NCBI GenBank assembly: GCA_002162875.1
Contig: MABA01000008.1
Span: forward strand, 186,001-250,000
Direction of reading: 5' to 3'
From: Rhodobacterales bacterium 52_120_T64
Lineage (GTDB): Bacteria > Pseudomonadota > Alphaproteobacteria > Rhodobacterales > Rhodobacteraceae
DNA length: 64,000 bases
Shown piece by piece: positions 36,909-45,366 of the stretch. The translations under genes and the position numbers were made by a program. The stretch's first letter is position 1; each line of letters begins with the position of its first letter. Under the pieces are notes generated by a model. The model had not been told where the DNA came from. It ran no database searches and saw nothing but the letters and a program-made list of their open reading frames with translations.

Positions 36909-38489
36909 TCAATACCCGATTGCACACCCATCTTTGCGCGGATCAGATGCGCCGTGCAGAACACCGTTCTCTTCGTCGATCCAAATCGCCTGTGCCCCGC
37001 CCAGTGGCTTATCTAGAATGTTCACGTTGTGACCAAGTGCTTCGAGGTCGGCGCGAACCTGTTCCGAATACCCGTCCTCAACCCGTAACTCTCCAGCCTC
37101 GGCGAAGCTGCGCGGGGTATCCATCGATTCTTGCGGACTCATCCCGTAATCCACGATGTTGGAGACCATGCGCATGTGGCCCGTTGACTGGTATTGCCCA
37201 CCCATGACGCCGAATGGCATGATGACTTTGCCATCTTTTTTCAACATCGCGGGGATGATGGTGTGCATGGGGCGTTTGGAACCTGCCGCCTCGTTCGGGT
37301 GGCCTTTATCCAGCGTGAAACCCGCACCGCGGTTCTGGTACAGTATACCGAATTTGTCGGATGCCATACCGGAGCCAAAGCTATGGAAGATTGAATAAAT
37401 TAGGGAAACAGCCATGCGGTCACGATCGACGACCGTCAGATACACGGTTTCCTTGTGCACGGATTCAGTTAAGGCGGCAGGGGCATCCATCGCCTTGTTT
37501 ATGTCGATCATCGCCGCCAACTGTTTGGCAGTTTCCTGAGACAACATATGCGCAAGGCGGACGTCTTGATGGTCTGGGTCCGCGATAAAGCGGTTACGGG
37601 CGTCATAGGCGAGCTTGGCCGCCTCGGCCTCTATATGCGCCCGTTGCGCCCCTCGAGAGTCGAGCGCGGACAGGTCGAACTGTTCCAGAATGTTGCCCAG
37701 TAGAATTGCTGTCGCGCCTTGGCCGTTTGGTGGCAACTCAACCAATTCCATTCCGCGATACATGCCAGTGATTGGCTCAACGTAATTGCAAGCGGTTTTG
37801 GCGAAATCTTCCATCGTGTGACAACCACCGAGCGCGTTTAGCGAGGCCACCATATCCTCGGCCACTTCGCCCTCATAGAACCCTGCGCGGCCTTCCATCG
37901 CGATACGGCGCAGGACTTCGGCTTGCTGTGGTGCGCGAAAGACTTGGCCCTCGACTGGGATTTGACCGTTAAGTAGATAGAAATCTTTCGCTACACCTTG
38001 CAGATGTGCTGCACCGGTTTGCCAATCGAATGCGGTGCGGGCCGCCACAGGGATACCTTGTTGCGCGTAATGAATTGCAGGGGCGAGGACGGTTTTCAGG
38101 TCTAGTTTTCCGAACTCGCTTGATAGGCTAACCATCGCATCAACTGCGCCCGGAACGGTAACCGCCTCTACTCCGTGCGCTGGCAAAGCGGTATGTCTCG
38201 CGCGAATATCATCGCTGTTCAATGCCGCGGGGGAACGTCCCGAGCCGTTGAGCCCGATGATTTCTTCGACCCCGGCAGGTTTGACTAGAACGAAGCAGTC
38301 GCCACCTAGACCGGTCATCTGCGGTTCTGCGATATTAAGGATCATGGCTGCCGCGATGGCTGCGTCAACGGCGTTGCCGCCTTGTTCCAGCATCTGAATA
38401 GCGATTTTGGCTGCAAGCGGATGCGAGGTTGCACACATGCCGTTGCTGGCAATAACTGTTGATCTACCGGGGGAGCTGAAGTTTCGCAT
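36909..38489 (-). CDS. Gamma-glutamyltransferase family protein without signal peptide
   Basis: A 526-residue Ntn-hydrolase of the gamma-glutamyltransferase family. The N-terminal block VIASNGMCATSHPLAAKIA and the GGNAVDAAIAA stretch are typical. The autocleavage Thr is T348 in HKETVYLTVVDRD, where classical enzymes read TTH; the second Thr and His are replaced by Val and Tyr, as in the YwrD-like subgroup. The C-terminal part has the GSGM loop and GVMGGQYQSTGH. No signal peptide is seen, so it may act in the cytosol. The substrate could be glutathione, another gamma-glutamyl compound, or a cephalosporin-type amide. Confidence 0.85.
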   Translation of the reverse strand: MRNFSSPGRSTVIASNGMCATSHPLAAKIAIQMLEQGGNAVDAAIAAAMILNIAEPQMTGLGGDCFVLVKPAGVEEIIGLNGSGRSPAALNSDDIRARHTALPAHGVEAVTVPGAVDAMVSLSSEFGKLDLKTVLAPAIHYAQQGIPVAARTAFDWQTGAAHLQGVAKDFYLLNGQIPVEGQVFRAPQQAEVLRRIAMEGRAGFYEGEVAEDMVASLNALGGCHTMEDFAKTACNYVEPITGMYRGMELVELPPNGQGATAILLGNILEQFDLSALDSRGAQRAHIEAEAAKLAYDARNRFIADPDHQDVRLAHMLSQETAKQLAAMIDINKAMDAPAALTESVHKETVYLTVVDRDRMAVSLIYSIFHSFGSGMASDKFGILYQNRGAGFTLDKGHPNEAAGSKRPMHTIIPAMLKKDGKVIMPFGVMGGQYQSTGHMRMVSNIVDYGMSPQESMDTPRSFAEAGELRVEDGYSEQVRADLEALGHNVNILDKPLGGAQAIWIDEENGVLHGASDPRKDGCAIGY

Positions 38490-38538
38490 GGTGGGGGCCT
38501 GATTGTTGTTTACGCCCTACAGGTAAACTAAAAATCTA

Positions 38539-38623
38539 GGCCCCGCCATACAGCGGATGTAGGCAATTTCCAAATGTAACCGGCATCGCGTATCGGGGTG
38601 GGGCTGATAGGCGCGATGCCGGT
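38539..38623. ncRNA. Candidate structured RNA or leader element (hairpin with pseudoknot)
   Basis: ACCGGCATCGCG (38579-38590) and CGCGATGCCGGT (38612-38623) are a perfect 12-bp inverted repeat, extended by TATC/GATA across a two-base bulge. The loop sequence GGTGGGGCT (38597-38605) can pair with GGCCCCGCC (38539-38547) upstream, through nine pairs including two G-T. It lies in the 296-base gap between the divergent ggt and DUF2794 genes and could belong to either leader, or be a separate RNA. It has no T-run. The rest of the gap shows nothing clear. Confidence 0.45.
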
Positions 38624-38785
38624 GAAGCTTTGTAGCTACAGGATAATGTTTAGATTCGGAAAAAGGCGCAGTTGGGTCTGAACTGTGACGAAAAAGAGAA
38701 TAAATAAGGCAGAATTGTGAATCAATTGAAGGGATTGGGTTCGAACAGCTTGCCAAGCACCTAGTATTGGGGGCAGAATTGGCCC

Positions 38786-39136
38786 ATGGCAATTACTCTC
38801 GTTTCAACGACCAAAGCAAAAAAAGTAGCGCCCGAAGTGGTCAGCTATCACCGTACAGAATTGGCTGTAATCCTTTCTTTATATGGGCGAATGGTCGCAG
38901 CAGGAGAGTGGCGTGACTATGGCATTTCCAGCTCGCGGGATATCGCGATTTTCTCGATTTTTCGCCATACATCTGAAAATCCGGTGTACCGCATTGAAAA
39001 GCGCCCCAAACTTGCAAAAAAACAAGGCATTTATAGCGTAATTGCGATGAACGGGCAGGTTTTGAAACGCGGCCGAGACCTGAAAACTGTATTAGCGGTG
39101 CTAGAACGCAAGATGATTCGGGCAGTTTCAGGCTAG
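38786..39136 (+). CDS. DUF2794 domain protein
   Basis: A 116-residue protein matching the DUF2794 family of alphaproteobacteria: FHRTELAVILSLYGRMVA-like block at residues 20-40 (here YHRTELAVIL), then GEWRDYG, DIAIFSIFRH and YRIEKRPKL. Function unknown in the family. It is small, basic and probably cytosolic. Upstream lies a 296-base gap with a strong hairpin. It converges on the asparaginase gene, overlapping four bases. Confidence 0.85.
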   Translation: MAITLVSTTKAKKVAPEVVSYHRTELAVILSLYGRMVAAGEWRDYGISSSRDIAIFSIFRHTSENPVYRIEKRPKLAKKQGIYSVIAMNGQVLKRGRDLKTVLAVLERKMIRAVSG

Positions 39137-40149
39137 ATTAGCGTCGCACCGCCTTTGTAGAAAGAATCGGTTGGCCGGATAAATCCGGTATTTACCTCGC
39201 GGCAGTTTAATATCTGCGGATTTATGCGCTTCTTTGCCATCGGATGTTCTGGTGAGAGCACCCCTAAACGCACCAGGATGGCGGCCATTGCAGCCTCGGA
39301 CGCTCGGGTTGCGCCGTCTTCGATTTTTAGCGCGACACCAAGGCCTTGTTCGGGAAGGATGGCAATGTATACACCTTCCGCCCCCGTTTTAACGGCGACT
39401 TTGCCATCCATCGCGGCCATTAGTTCCGAACATGCAAGGCCCTCTCCAGCGACCAGCAACGGGTGTTCGCGCATCGCGGATACCAATGCGCGGGCGGCCG
39501 ATTCACGTGCGGTCCCAAGACCGGAGGGATTCGCCATACGGGCCATCGCACGGGCCAATCCTTTGACAGTAGTTGCGAAATTCGGGGCGTTGCAACCATC
39601 AATACCATAGCCCGGCGTATCCAATCCCGTCATTTCTTCAAACGCTTCTTTCACGGCTTTTTGCAGAGGGTGATCTACTTCGACATAATCCGCATGTCCG
39701 CCGATGTGTTTGTTAACCGTTAAAAAACCCGAATGCTTGCCAGAACAATTGTTGTGCATCTGGCAAGGCTTCTGGCCGTTATCACGAAGGGCATATCGCG
39801 CAGTTTTATCCTTGGGTTGGTGGGCACCACAGCGGAAATCGTCATCGCTCAAGCCTAGATTATCCAACCATACTTCAACGCGGTCAGTGTGGATAGCCGC
39901 ACTGCTGTGCGAGGCACATGAAAGTGCCAACTGTTCAGTCCCAAGTCCAAAAACTGCCGCAGCTCCAGTTTCAATCAAAGGCAACGCTTGCAACATTTTG
40001 GAAGACGATCGCGGCAAGATCACCTGATCAGTATCCCCCCAACTGGCGATGATATTTCCAGCGGCATCGCTGATGACAGCATGCCCGCGGTGTTGGCATT
40101 CCAGAAAATCAGCGCGCCAGATTTCGACTAAAGTTTCGGCAGATGACAT
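39133..40149 (-). CDS. Asparaginase, Rhizobium-type (asparaginase II family)
   Basis: A 338-residue protein of the asparaginase_II family (pfam06089), unrelated in fold to E. coli AnsA/AnsB. Conserved blocks: WRADFLECQHRGHAV, RSSSKMLQALPL, ALSCASHSS and NNCSGKHSGFLTV, with Ser and Cys residues of the active site. It hydrolyses L-asparagine to aspartate and ammonia. I chose ATG 40149, which has GAGG nine bases upstream, over ATG 40164. No signal peptide. A beta-lactamase-like serine mechanism has been proposed for homologues. Confidence 0.87.
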   Translation of the reverse strand: MSSAETLVEIWRADFLECQHRGHAVISDAAGNIIASWGDTDQVILPRSSSKMLQALPLIETGAAAVFGLGTEQLALSCASHSSAAIHTDRVEVWLDNLGLSDDDFRCGAHQPKDKTARYALRDNGQKPCQMHNNCSGKHSGFLTVNKHIGGHADYVEVDHPLQKAVKEAFEEMTGLDTPGYGIDGCNAPNFATTVKGLARAMARMANPSGLGTARESAARALVSAMREHPLLVAGEGLACSELMAAMDGKVAVKTGAEGVYIAILPEQGLGVALKIEDGATRASEAAMAAILVRLGVLSPEHPMAKKRINPQILNCREVNTGFIRPTDSFYKGGATLI

Positions 40150-40356
40150 GTGTAGTGGCCTCATTGTCTGTAAATGTTGTGAAAAGATCGGCGTAACCCT
40201 GCCAATCTGTGTATATAGCGACTTTTTGGGGCTAGCAAAGCGCCTATTGCTACGGCTAGATTAGGGCCGCAGGTGATTGAAATACAAGCTGTCTGAAGAA
40301 CTTCGCAAGGCAATGCGCGCCGGACGGTAAATATATTTGAGTGGAGGCTGAAAATT

Positions 40357-40896
40357 ATGGGCTGGAAAATTTCTCACGGTGTTGCAATTGCAACGATGTT
40401 GGTCGGATTGAGCTTTGGTGCAGGTGCACAAGCACAAGAGTTGGAGATGGTCGAAGCGATCACGGATTGGAGCGTTTACGTCGATCAAGACCCGACAGTT
40501 TGTTTCATTGTATCGCAGCCAACCAAAAGTGTGGCGCGGCGCAATGGCCAAGACGTGACCGTTAGCCGTAGCGAAATACGGTTCCATATTTCCGTGATCC
40601 CGGGACAAGGGGTTGCTGGCGAGCCGAGCTTTTTGGCAGGTTATCCGTTGAAGCCCGCAACGGCTGTGAAAATGGAAATCGGCAGTGCGAAATTTGAAAT
40701 GTATCCCGACGCGGCAGTTCATGCGGAATATGCATGGACAGCGCCTTCAGATGACGCGGGACTGATTGCAGCGATGCGTAAAGGTTCCGATGCGGTTGTG
40801 ACGGGCGTATCGGCGCGTGGGACAACAACGATCGACACGTTCTCGCTGCGCGGGTTTACGGCAGCTGTCGAAAAAGCTAAGGAGCTTTGCAAGTAA
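40357..40896 (+). CDS. Invasion-associated locus B-like secreted protein
   Basis: A 179-residue secreted protein: the signal peptide spans about residues 1-28 and ends AQAQE. The mature part has the IalB-like pattern: WSVYVDQDPTVCFIVSQP, RSEIRFHISVIPG and a C-terminal FSLRGFTAAVEKAKELC with the second half of a cysteine pair. Family knowledge: IalB homologues are common in alphaproteobacteria and are linked to the envelope and, in Bartonella, to invasion; no biochemical role is set. RBS GGAGG nine bases before the ATG. It precedes rlmN. Confidence 0.8.
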   Translation: MGWKISHGVAIATMLVGLSFGAGAQAQELEMVEAITDWSVYVDQDPTVCFIVSQPTKSVARRNGQDVTVSRSEIRFHISVIPGQGVAGEPSFLAGYPLKPATAVKMEIGSAKFEMYPDAAVHAEYAWTAPSDDAGLIAAMRKGSDAVVTGVSARGTTTIDTFSLRGFTAAVEKAKELCK

Positions 40897-40978
40897 GGCC
40901 ATTCGGCTTATACTGTGAAAGAATTACCGCGCCTCTCGCTTATGCCGGGGGGCGTGATGCGTTTTAAGGAAAGCTGCA

Positions 40979-42139
40979 ATGTCTGCGCCGATAACACCTG
41001 ATAATTTGACCGTTCCTCGCCAGAAAGTGGCTGGAAAACCGGCGCTGATCGGACTGTCCCGTGAGGCCATGCGCGATGCTTTGATCGCGATGGGCACACC
41101 CGAAAAACAGGCGAAAATGCGGGTTGGGCAGATATGGCACTGGTTGTATTTCAAAGGTGTGACCGATTTCGGAATGATGACTAGTTTGTCCAAAGCTTAC
41201 CGCGCCGAGTTGGCGGAAATTTTCACGCTGGATCGTCCCGAAATTGTCACCAAGCAGACAAGCAAAGATGGCACGCGGAAATACCTGTTGCGGATCGCAG
41301 GCGGTCACGAGGTCGAAGTGGTTTATATCCCCGAGAAGAACCGTGGTACGTTGTGTGTGTCTTCGCAAGTAGGCTGTACGCTGACATGCTCGTTCTGTCA
41401 CACGGGCACGCAAAAACTGGTGCGGAACCTTACAGCGGGCGAAATTGTGGCGCAAATATTGGTAGCACGGGACGATTTGAACGAATGGGACAATACGCCG
41501 TTCGACAAACGTTTGCTGTCCAACGTTGTCCTGATGGGCATGGGCGAGCCCTTGTATAATTTTGAGAGTGTGCGCGATGCGATGAAAATCGCCATGGACC
41601 CAGAGGGGATCTCCATCTCGCGCCGCCGGATTACACTGTCTACCTCGGGTGTTGTTCCTGAAATCGCACGAACGGGCGATGAAATCGGCTGTATGCTGGC
41701 TATCAGCTTCCACGCCACTACCGACGAGGTCCGCGATACGCTGGTTCCAATCAACAAGCGCTGGAATATCGAGGCTTTACTGGATGGCTTGCGAGCGTAC
41801 CCACGCTTGTCGAATTCCGAGCGGATCACGTTTGAATATGTTATGCTGAAGGGGATTAACGACAGTGATGAAGATGCCCATCGGTTGGTTAAGCTGATCG
41901 AAGGCATTCCGGCGAAAATCAATCTGATACCGTTCAACCCATGGCCCGGTTCGCCTTATGAGCGGTCCGAGTGGAGCCGAATCGACGCATTCGGGGATAT
42001 CGTAAATGAGGCTGGTTACGCCAGCCCAGTGCGGCGACCGCGCGGCGAGGACATCATGGCAGCCTGCGGGCAGTTGAAATCCGAAACCGAACGGGCTCGT
42101 AAAAGCCGCAAACAGATAGCCGAGGAAGCCGGGCTTTAA
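40979..42139 (+). CDS. rlmN: Dual-specificity rRNA/tRNA C2-adenine methyltransferase RlmN
   Basis: A 386-residue radical-SAM enzyme. It methylates C2 of A2503 in 23S rRNA and of A37 in some tRNAs. The SAM-cluster cysteines CTLTCSFC (C133, C137, C140) are in CxxxCxxC spacing. Other blocks: [25 protein letters not shown], the [19 protein letters not shown] stretch and the C-terminal AACGQL, which holds the second, methyl-carrying Cys. AAGGA precedes the ATG. Length is normal. No other radical-SAM gene is near. Confidence 0.96.
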   Translation: MSAPITPDNLTVPRQKVAGKPALIGLSREAMRDALIAMGTPEKQAKMRVGQIWHWLYFKGVTDFGMMTSLSKAYRAELAEIFTLDRPEIVTKQTSKDGTRKYLLRIAGGHEVEVVYIPEKNRGTLCVSSQVGCTLTCSFCHTGTQKLVRNLTAGEIVAQILVARDDLNEWDNTPFDKRLLSNVVLMGMGEPLYNFESVRDAMKIAMDPEGISISRRRITLSTSGVVPEIARTGDEIGCMLAISFHATTDEVRDTLVPINKRWNIEALLDGLRAYPRLSNSERITFEYVMLKGINDSDEDAHRLVKLIEGIPAKINLIPFNPWPGSPYERSEWSRIDAFGDIVNEAGYASPVRRPRGEDIMAACGQLKSETERARKSRKQIAEEAGL

Positions 42140-42257
42140 GCTTCCTCAACGCGATTCTCAGGGGCATGTTAAGTGCCGACTAGAAATTATCAGGCTAATC
42201 GTGTACAACACACAAAACAACGGGCGCAAAGCGCCTTCGCAGGCAAGAGCAGGCTAC

Positions 42258-42782
42258 ATGACAGATTTTAATAGACGCACCGTTCTTTCGGTTTCGTTGG
42301 CGATGGGTATCGCGAATGTGGCCGTCGCTGAACCGACGGCATCTAGCCGCTCGTTGCCGATGGCTGAATTTCTAGTGGTATTTAAATCAAAGCGCCGACT
42401 CGGATTGTATCGCGCCGTTGATGGCAAGCCGGTTTTGCTGCGCAGCTATGATATTGATTTGGGTTTCACTCCGCGTGGTGACAAGGCTGAAGTTGGTGAC
42501 GGGCGAACCCCTGAAGGTACATACTTTATTGACCGTCGAAATGAAAGAAGCGCGTATCACTTGAGCCTGGGAATATCGTACCCCGATGCGACTGACATGG
42601 CCGAGGCCCGCGCTAAAGGTGTGAACCCAGGCGGCGATATTTTTATCCATGGAGGCCCAGCTAATTTTCGGAATCGATTCAGGCGGGATTGGACCGCGGG
42701 TTGTATTTCCGTCACCAATCAGGAGATCGAGGATATCTGGGCAATGGTTCCGCTTGGCACCCCTATTTCGATTCGGCCATAA
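42258..42782 (+). CDS. L,D-transpeptidase (YkuD fold), first of two
   Basis: A 174-residue exported protein. The N-terminus has NRRTVLSVSLAMG, a twin-arginine-like signal, cleaved near residue 24. The catalytic block is complete: HGGPANFRNRFRRDW with His and GCISV with Cys. Such enzymes form 3-3 crosslinks in peptidoglycan or attach lipoproteins or capsule to it. ATG 42258 chosen; the frame extends to GTG 42201 without signal-peptide benefit. It converges with the CAP-domain gene, sharing 20 bases at the 3' ends. Confidence 0.85.
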   Translation: MTDFNRRTVLSVSLAMGIANVAVAEPTASSRSLPMAEFLVVFKSKRRLGLYRAVDGKPVLLRSYDIDLGFTPRGDKAEVGDGRTPEGTYFIDRRNERSAYHLSLGISYPDATDMAEARAKGVNPGGDIFIHGGPANFRNRFRRDWTAGCISVTNQEIEDIWAMVPLGTPISIRP

Positions 42783-43299
42783 TTACCGGTTCCGGGAATG
42801 CCTGCCCCAATACTTCGACCCACCAAAGCTTACCGTTGGATTCTTGATACCAGCCATAGCCCAGATGCGTCGCTTCGGGATCCAGCATGGAGGCGCGTGA
42901 CGCCGGATCATCCAGCCATGTTTGCAAGACCAGAAGTTCACTTTTGAAAGTTTCGGCAACGTTTTCACCGCGAACTACGCCATTAAATCCTGCGCGCGTC
43001 GCGCGTTCTTGGGGCGACGTGCGATCCGACCCGAAGTTCCAAGCCCGTTGTTGTCTCGACATATCCCGAGCATGCGTATCAGCAGCCGCATTTAACGTTG
43101 CGGAAAGCTGCAAGGGCTGCATACCGCGTTCCACCCGCAATGCGTTCAAAGCATCCATGTGCCGCAAGCGAATACCTCCGGACCCGAAGTTGGCGATAAT
43201 ACCTGAACTCGCGTTACCCTCATAGGTGTCAGTCGCAATTTCTGCACAGGCGGAAAGGGTCAGCATTAGGGAAACTAAAATAGCGCTTAATCGAAACAT
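42763..43299 (-). CDS. CAP (SCP/PR1) domain lipoprotein
   Basis: A 178-residue protein with a lipoprotein signal (MFRLSAILVSLMLTLSACA, lipobox LSAC). The CAP domain has LNALRVERGMQPL, LNAAADTHARDMSRQQ with the conserved His, GENVAET, and the C-terminal HLGYGWYQESNGKLWWVEVLG. CAP proteins are widespread; bacterial members often act at the cell surface, and peptidoglycan or lipid binding has been proposed. Its 3' end overlaps the L,D-transpeptidase gene by 20 bases. Confidence 0.82.
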   Translation of the reverse strand: MFRLSAILVSLMLTLSACAEIATDTYEGNASSGIIANFGSGGIRLRHMDALNALRVERGMQPLQLSATLNAAADTHARDMSRQQRAWNFGSDRTSPQERATRAGFNGVVRGENVAETFKSELLVLQTWLDDPASRASMLDPEATHLGYGWYQESNGKLWWVEVLGQAFPEPVIMAESK

Positions 43300-43458
43300 C
43301 GGGGGACTCCTGAAAAATTTATTCGGGCCTGTCTACAGCGAATGGTTGCAGGATACAAATAGCGGATTTCCGCCCGATGATATGTTGACCATAGTGTGAA
43401 TTGCGTAAATTCGTACTATCCCATAAGGTGCGTTGAAATTGAGATAGGAATTGATTCA

Positions 43459-44043
43459 ATGACAAAGAATAATAAGTCCGTGATTACACGTCGCCAATTT
43501 GCGGCATCGGTAGCGGCGTTCAGTGTTGCTGCCCCAAATATTTTACGCGCGCAAGAAGATTTACCCGCACGGGAAACCGTCGAAATCCGTACAAACAACT
43601 ATTCGAACCGCTCATGGCAGGAGCATTTTTCCAGCCTGCGCAAGGGCGCAATCCTTGTGGACACCCAAGGGCGCACATTGCATTACTGGCCCCAAGGGGA
43701 GGCTTATCACAAGGTTTTCCCAGTGAGCGTGCCACTTACACCGGATCTGACCCGCTTGGGTCGCACCAGCGTTACGCGTAAACGTGTGGGACCAGATTGG
43801 AGGCCGACACCTTCGATGTTGAAGCGAAATCCTGATTTGCCGGAGTACATTGGTCCTGGCCCAGAAAACCCGCTTGGAACGCACGCACTTTACCTTAGCT
43901 GGCAGTACTATCGTATTCACGGCACGAACGACACGCGCAAGATCGGGCGGCAGTCCTCGAACGGGTGTATTGGCTTGTACAATGACGACATAGAAGAGCT
44001 GTTTGGGCTCGCAAAAGTAGGTACTCAGGTGTTGCTAATATAG
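43459..44043 (+). CDS. L,D-transpeptidase (YkuD fold), second of two, Tat-type signal
   Basis: A 194-residue exported protein. A Tat signal is seen: ITRRQFAASVAAFSVAAPNILRA (the RRQFAAS twin-arginine), cleaved at about residue 32. The catalytic block is HGTNDTRKIG followed by SSNGCIGL. The sequence belongs to the ErfK/YbiS group that makes 3-3 crosslinks or links Braun-type lipoproteins. ATG 43459 has ATAGGA seven bases upstream; the longer frame from 43396 adds an unlikely N-terminus. It differs from the first L,D-transpeptidase, so the pair is not a tandem duplication. Confidence 0.86.
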   Translation: MTKNNKSVITRRQFAASVAAFSVAAPNILRAQEDLPARETVEIRTNNYSNRSWQEHFSSLRKGAILVDTQGRTLHYWPQGEAYHKVFPVSVPLTPDLTRLGRTSVTRKRVGPDWRPTPSMLKRNPDLPEYIGPGPENPLGTHALYLSWQYYRIHGTNDTRKIGRQSSNGCIGLYNDDIEELFGLAKVGTQVLLI

Positions 44044-44187
44044 CGCAGTAAAATCCTGTTTCCAAAGCGATTCTTCTCTTGTTGCAATGTCAAAAAAGAG
44101 CCGTTAGAAGAATCGTGTAGTTTTCTGTGTTTGCGCTTCCCGATTAGCGGGTGTTAGCAGACGTCATTTTTTTTGGAGGATATCCCT

Positions 44188-44397
44188 ATGAAACTAGCAG
44201 CACTTACAGCCGCAATTACAGCCGCAGCATCCACAGCATTCGCTGGTTCCGTTGCTATGGTAGCACCCGTTGAAATGGAAATGGTTGCCGAAGAAACAGG
44301 TTCCATGGGCGGTTCAGGCATGTGGCTAATCCCACTTCTGGCAATTGCTCTGATCGTTTTGGTTGCAAACAATGACGACGACGGCGAAAACGGATAA
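44188..44397 (+). CDS. Small secreted single-pass membrane protein (YjbE-like?)
   Basis: A 69-residue protein with a signal peptide (MKLAALTAAITAAASTAFAG), a short Met/Val/Glu linker, a Gly-Ser turn, and one hydrophobic helix (WLIPLLAIALIVLVAN), ending in an acidic tail (NDDDGENG). ATG 44188 has GGAGGA at seven bases. Similar tiny proteins are common in Rhodobacterales and have no known role. It sits beside yjbF-yjbH, like E. coli yjbE, but on the opposite strand, so homology to YjbE is only a guess. It is followed by a strong terminator. Confidence 0.7.
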   Translation: MKLAALTAAITAAASTAFAGSVAMVAPVEMEMVAEETGSMGGSGMWLIPLLAIALIVLVANNDDDGENG

Positions 44398-44425
44398 TCA
44401 AAGTTTTTGATAGCAGTATCGAATT

Positions 44426-44454
44426 AAACGGCGCCTAATCGGCGCCGTTTTTTT
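44426..44454 (+). terminator. Rho-independent terminator
   Basis: AAACGGCGCC (44426-44435) and GGCGCCGTTT (44441-44450) form a perfect 10-bp stem with a five-base loop, followed by TTTT. It ends the small secreted protein gene. The adjoining 282-base gap (44398-44679) also contains an AAGTCGA-AAA-TCGACTT inverted repeat at 44599-44615 and the terminator of yjbF. Confidence 0.95.
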
Positions 44455-44638
44455 ATAGATATGTTTATCCAATTGGTTATTTTCGCTTTGTCTAGTATTC
44501 CCTCATATCGTCTGGGATGCGCGAATTTTGTAGGGACATTCGTCCTGATTTACCCATAAGTGAACTAATTGCTGACTAGTTTTTTCTGAGTTAACCAGAA
44601 GTCGAAAATCGACTTTCGTTGCCCACACTAGAAAATTG

Positions 44639-44665
44639 AAGGGTGTCGTTATTAATGACGCCCTT
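44639..44665 (-). terminator. Probable terminator after yjbF
   Basis: AAGGGTGTCGT (44639-44649) and ATGACGCCCTT (44655-44665) form an 11-bp stem with two G-T pairs and a TATTA loop, 15 bases after the end of the lipoprotein gene on the minus strand. The T-run after it is poor (TTCAATTTT), so termination may be partial. Confidence 0.6.
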
Positions 44666-44679
44666 TGCCACTCTCTGGA

Positions 44680-45366
44680 TTATTCCACAGAATACGGTTC
44701 CAGAACGTCAATGTTCACGTAGCCGATCTTGTCCCCGACCCATTGCGACGATTGCCAAATCTGGCCGGTGTCCGGTTGAGCGAGATAGGTGTTCGTAAAT
44801 GCGACACCATCGGCTTTGCAGCGTTCCGTAAACGGAGTCACGTCGTAGTTTACTTCGACAATAATGACTGTGGTGTCTGCCGCATGGGTCAGCGCGCAGC
44901 TTACTGAAACAGTGGTTCCGGTAGGACCAATTCCAGGGAAGCGGTAGTCGCGCGTGAGGGTTTCGGGCCAAGCGTCTGTAGGGGTGGCATGTGCAACAGG
45001 GTCGTTGTGATCAGATCTAACGGATAGAAGATCGCCGCCCATGCCGCGCGTGCCTGTTACCAAACTGCCTAACATCGTTATATTCTGACGGAACGAGGAA
45101 ACGTAGGTCACGTATTCGCCGTTGACGGCTGTTCCGGTAAGCAGGTTACTGATATCCTCGCCTTCAATACGCCCGCGGATGAGGGCAAGACCGAAGGCTT
45201 CAATCTTTTCACGGGTCAGAGTGCTTCTAGCACTTATAACCGGAACGTCCTCGGACTTCGAGGGCAAGATAACGTCTTTGATTGCCGTGACAACAGGGCC
45301 GGCCCCATTGGACGAACAGGCCGCAAGAACGGACAGAGCCGCGAGGGCGAGTACAGATCGGATCAT
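44680..45366 (-). CDS. yjbF: YjbF family lipoprotein
   Basis: A 228-residue lipoprotein: MIRSVLALAALSVLAACSS with lipobox LAAC. The mature sequence fits YjbF/GfcB: SARSTLTREKIEAFGL, then LVTGTRGMGGDLLS and DVTPFTERC. Family knowledge: E. coli yjbEFGH and gfcABCDE are needed for extracellular or group 4 capsule polysaccharide. ATG 45366 chosen; ATG 45372 is two codons earlier. The upstream yjbH gene ends just inside this start (overlap of a few bases), so they are coupled. Confidence 0.83.
   Translation of the reverse strand: MIRSVLALAALSVLAACSSNGAGPVVTAIKDVILPSKSEDVPVISARSTLTREKIEAFGLALIRGRIEGEDISNLLTGTAVNGEYVTYVSSFRQNITMLGSLVTGTRGMGGDLLSVRSDHNDPVAHATPTDAWPETLTRDYRFPGIGPTGTTVSVSCALTHAADTTVIIVEVNYDVTPFTERCKADGVAFTNTYLAQPDTGQIWQSSQWVGDKIGYVNIDVLEPYSVE

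Noticed and set aside
43395-43425. GAATT/AATTC palindromic stretch upstream of the second L,D-transpeptidase
   Set aside because: Short, AT-rich and imperfect; no regulator with such a site is nearby.
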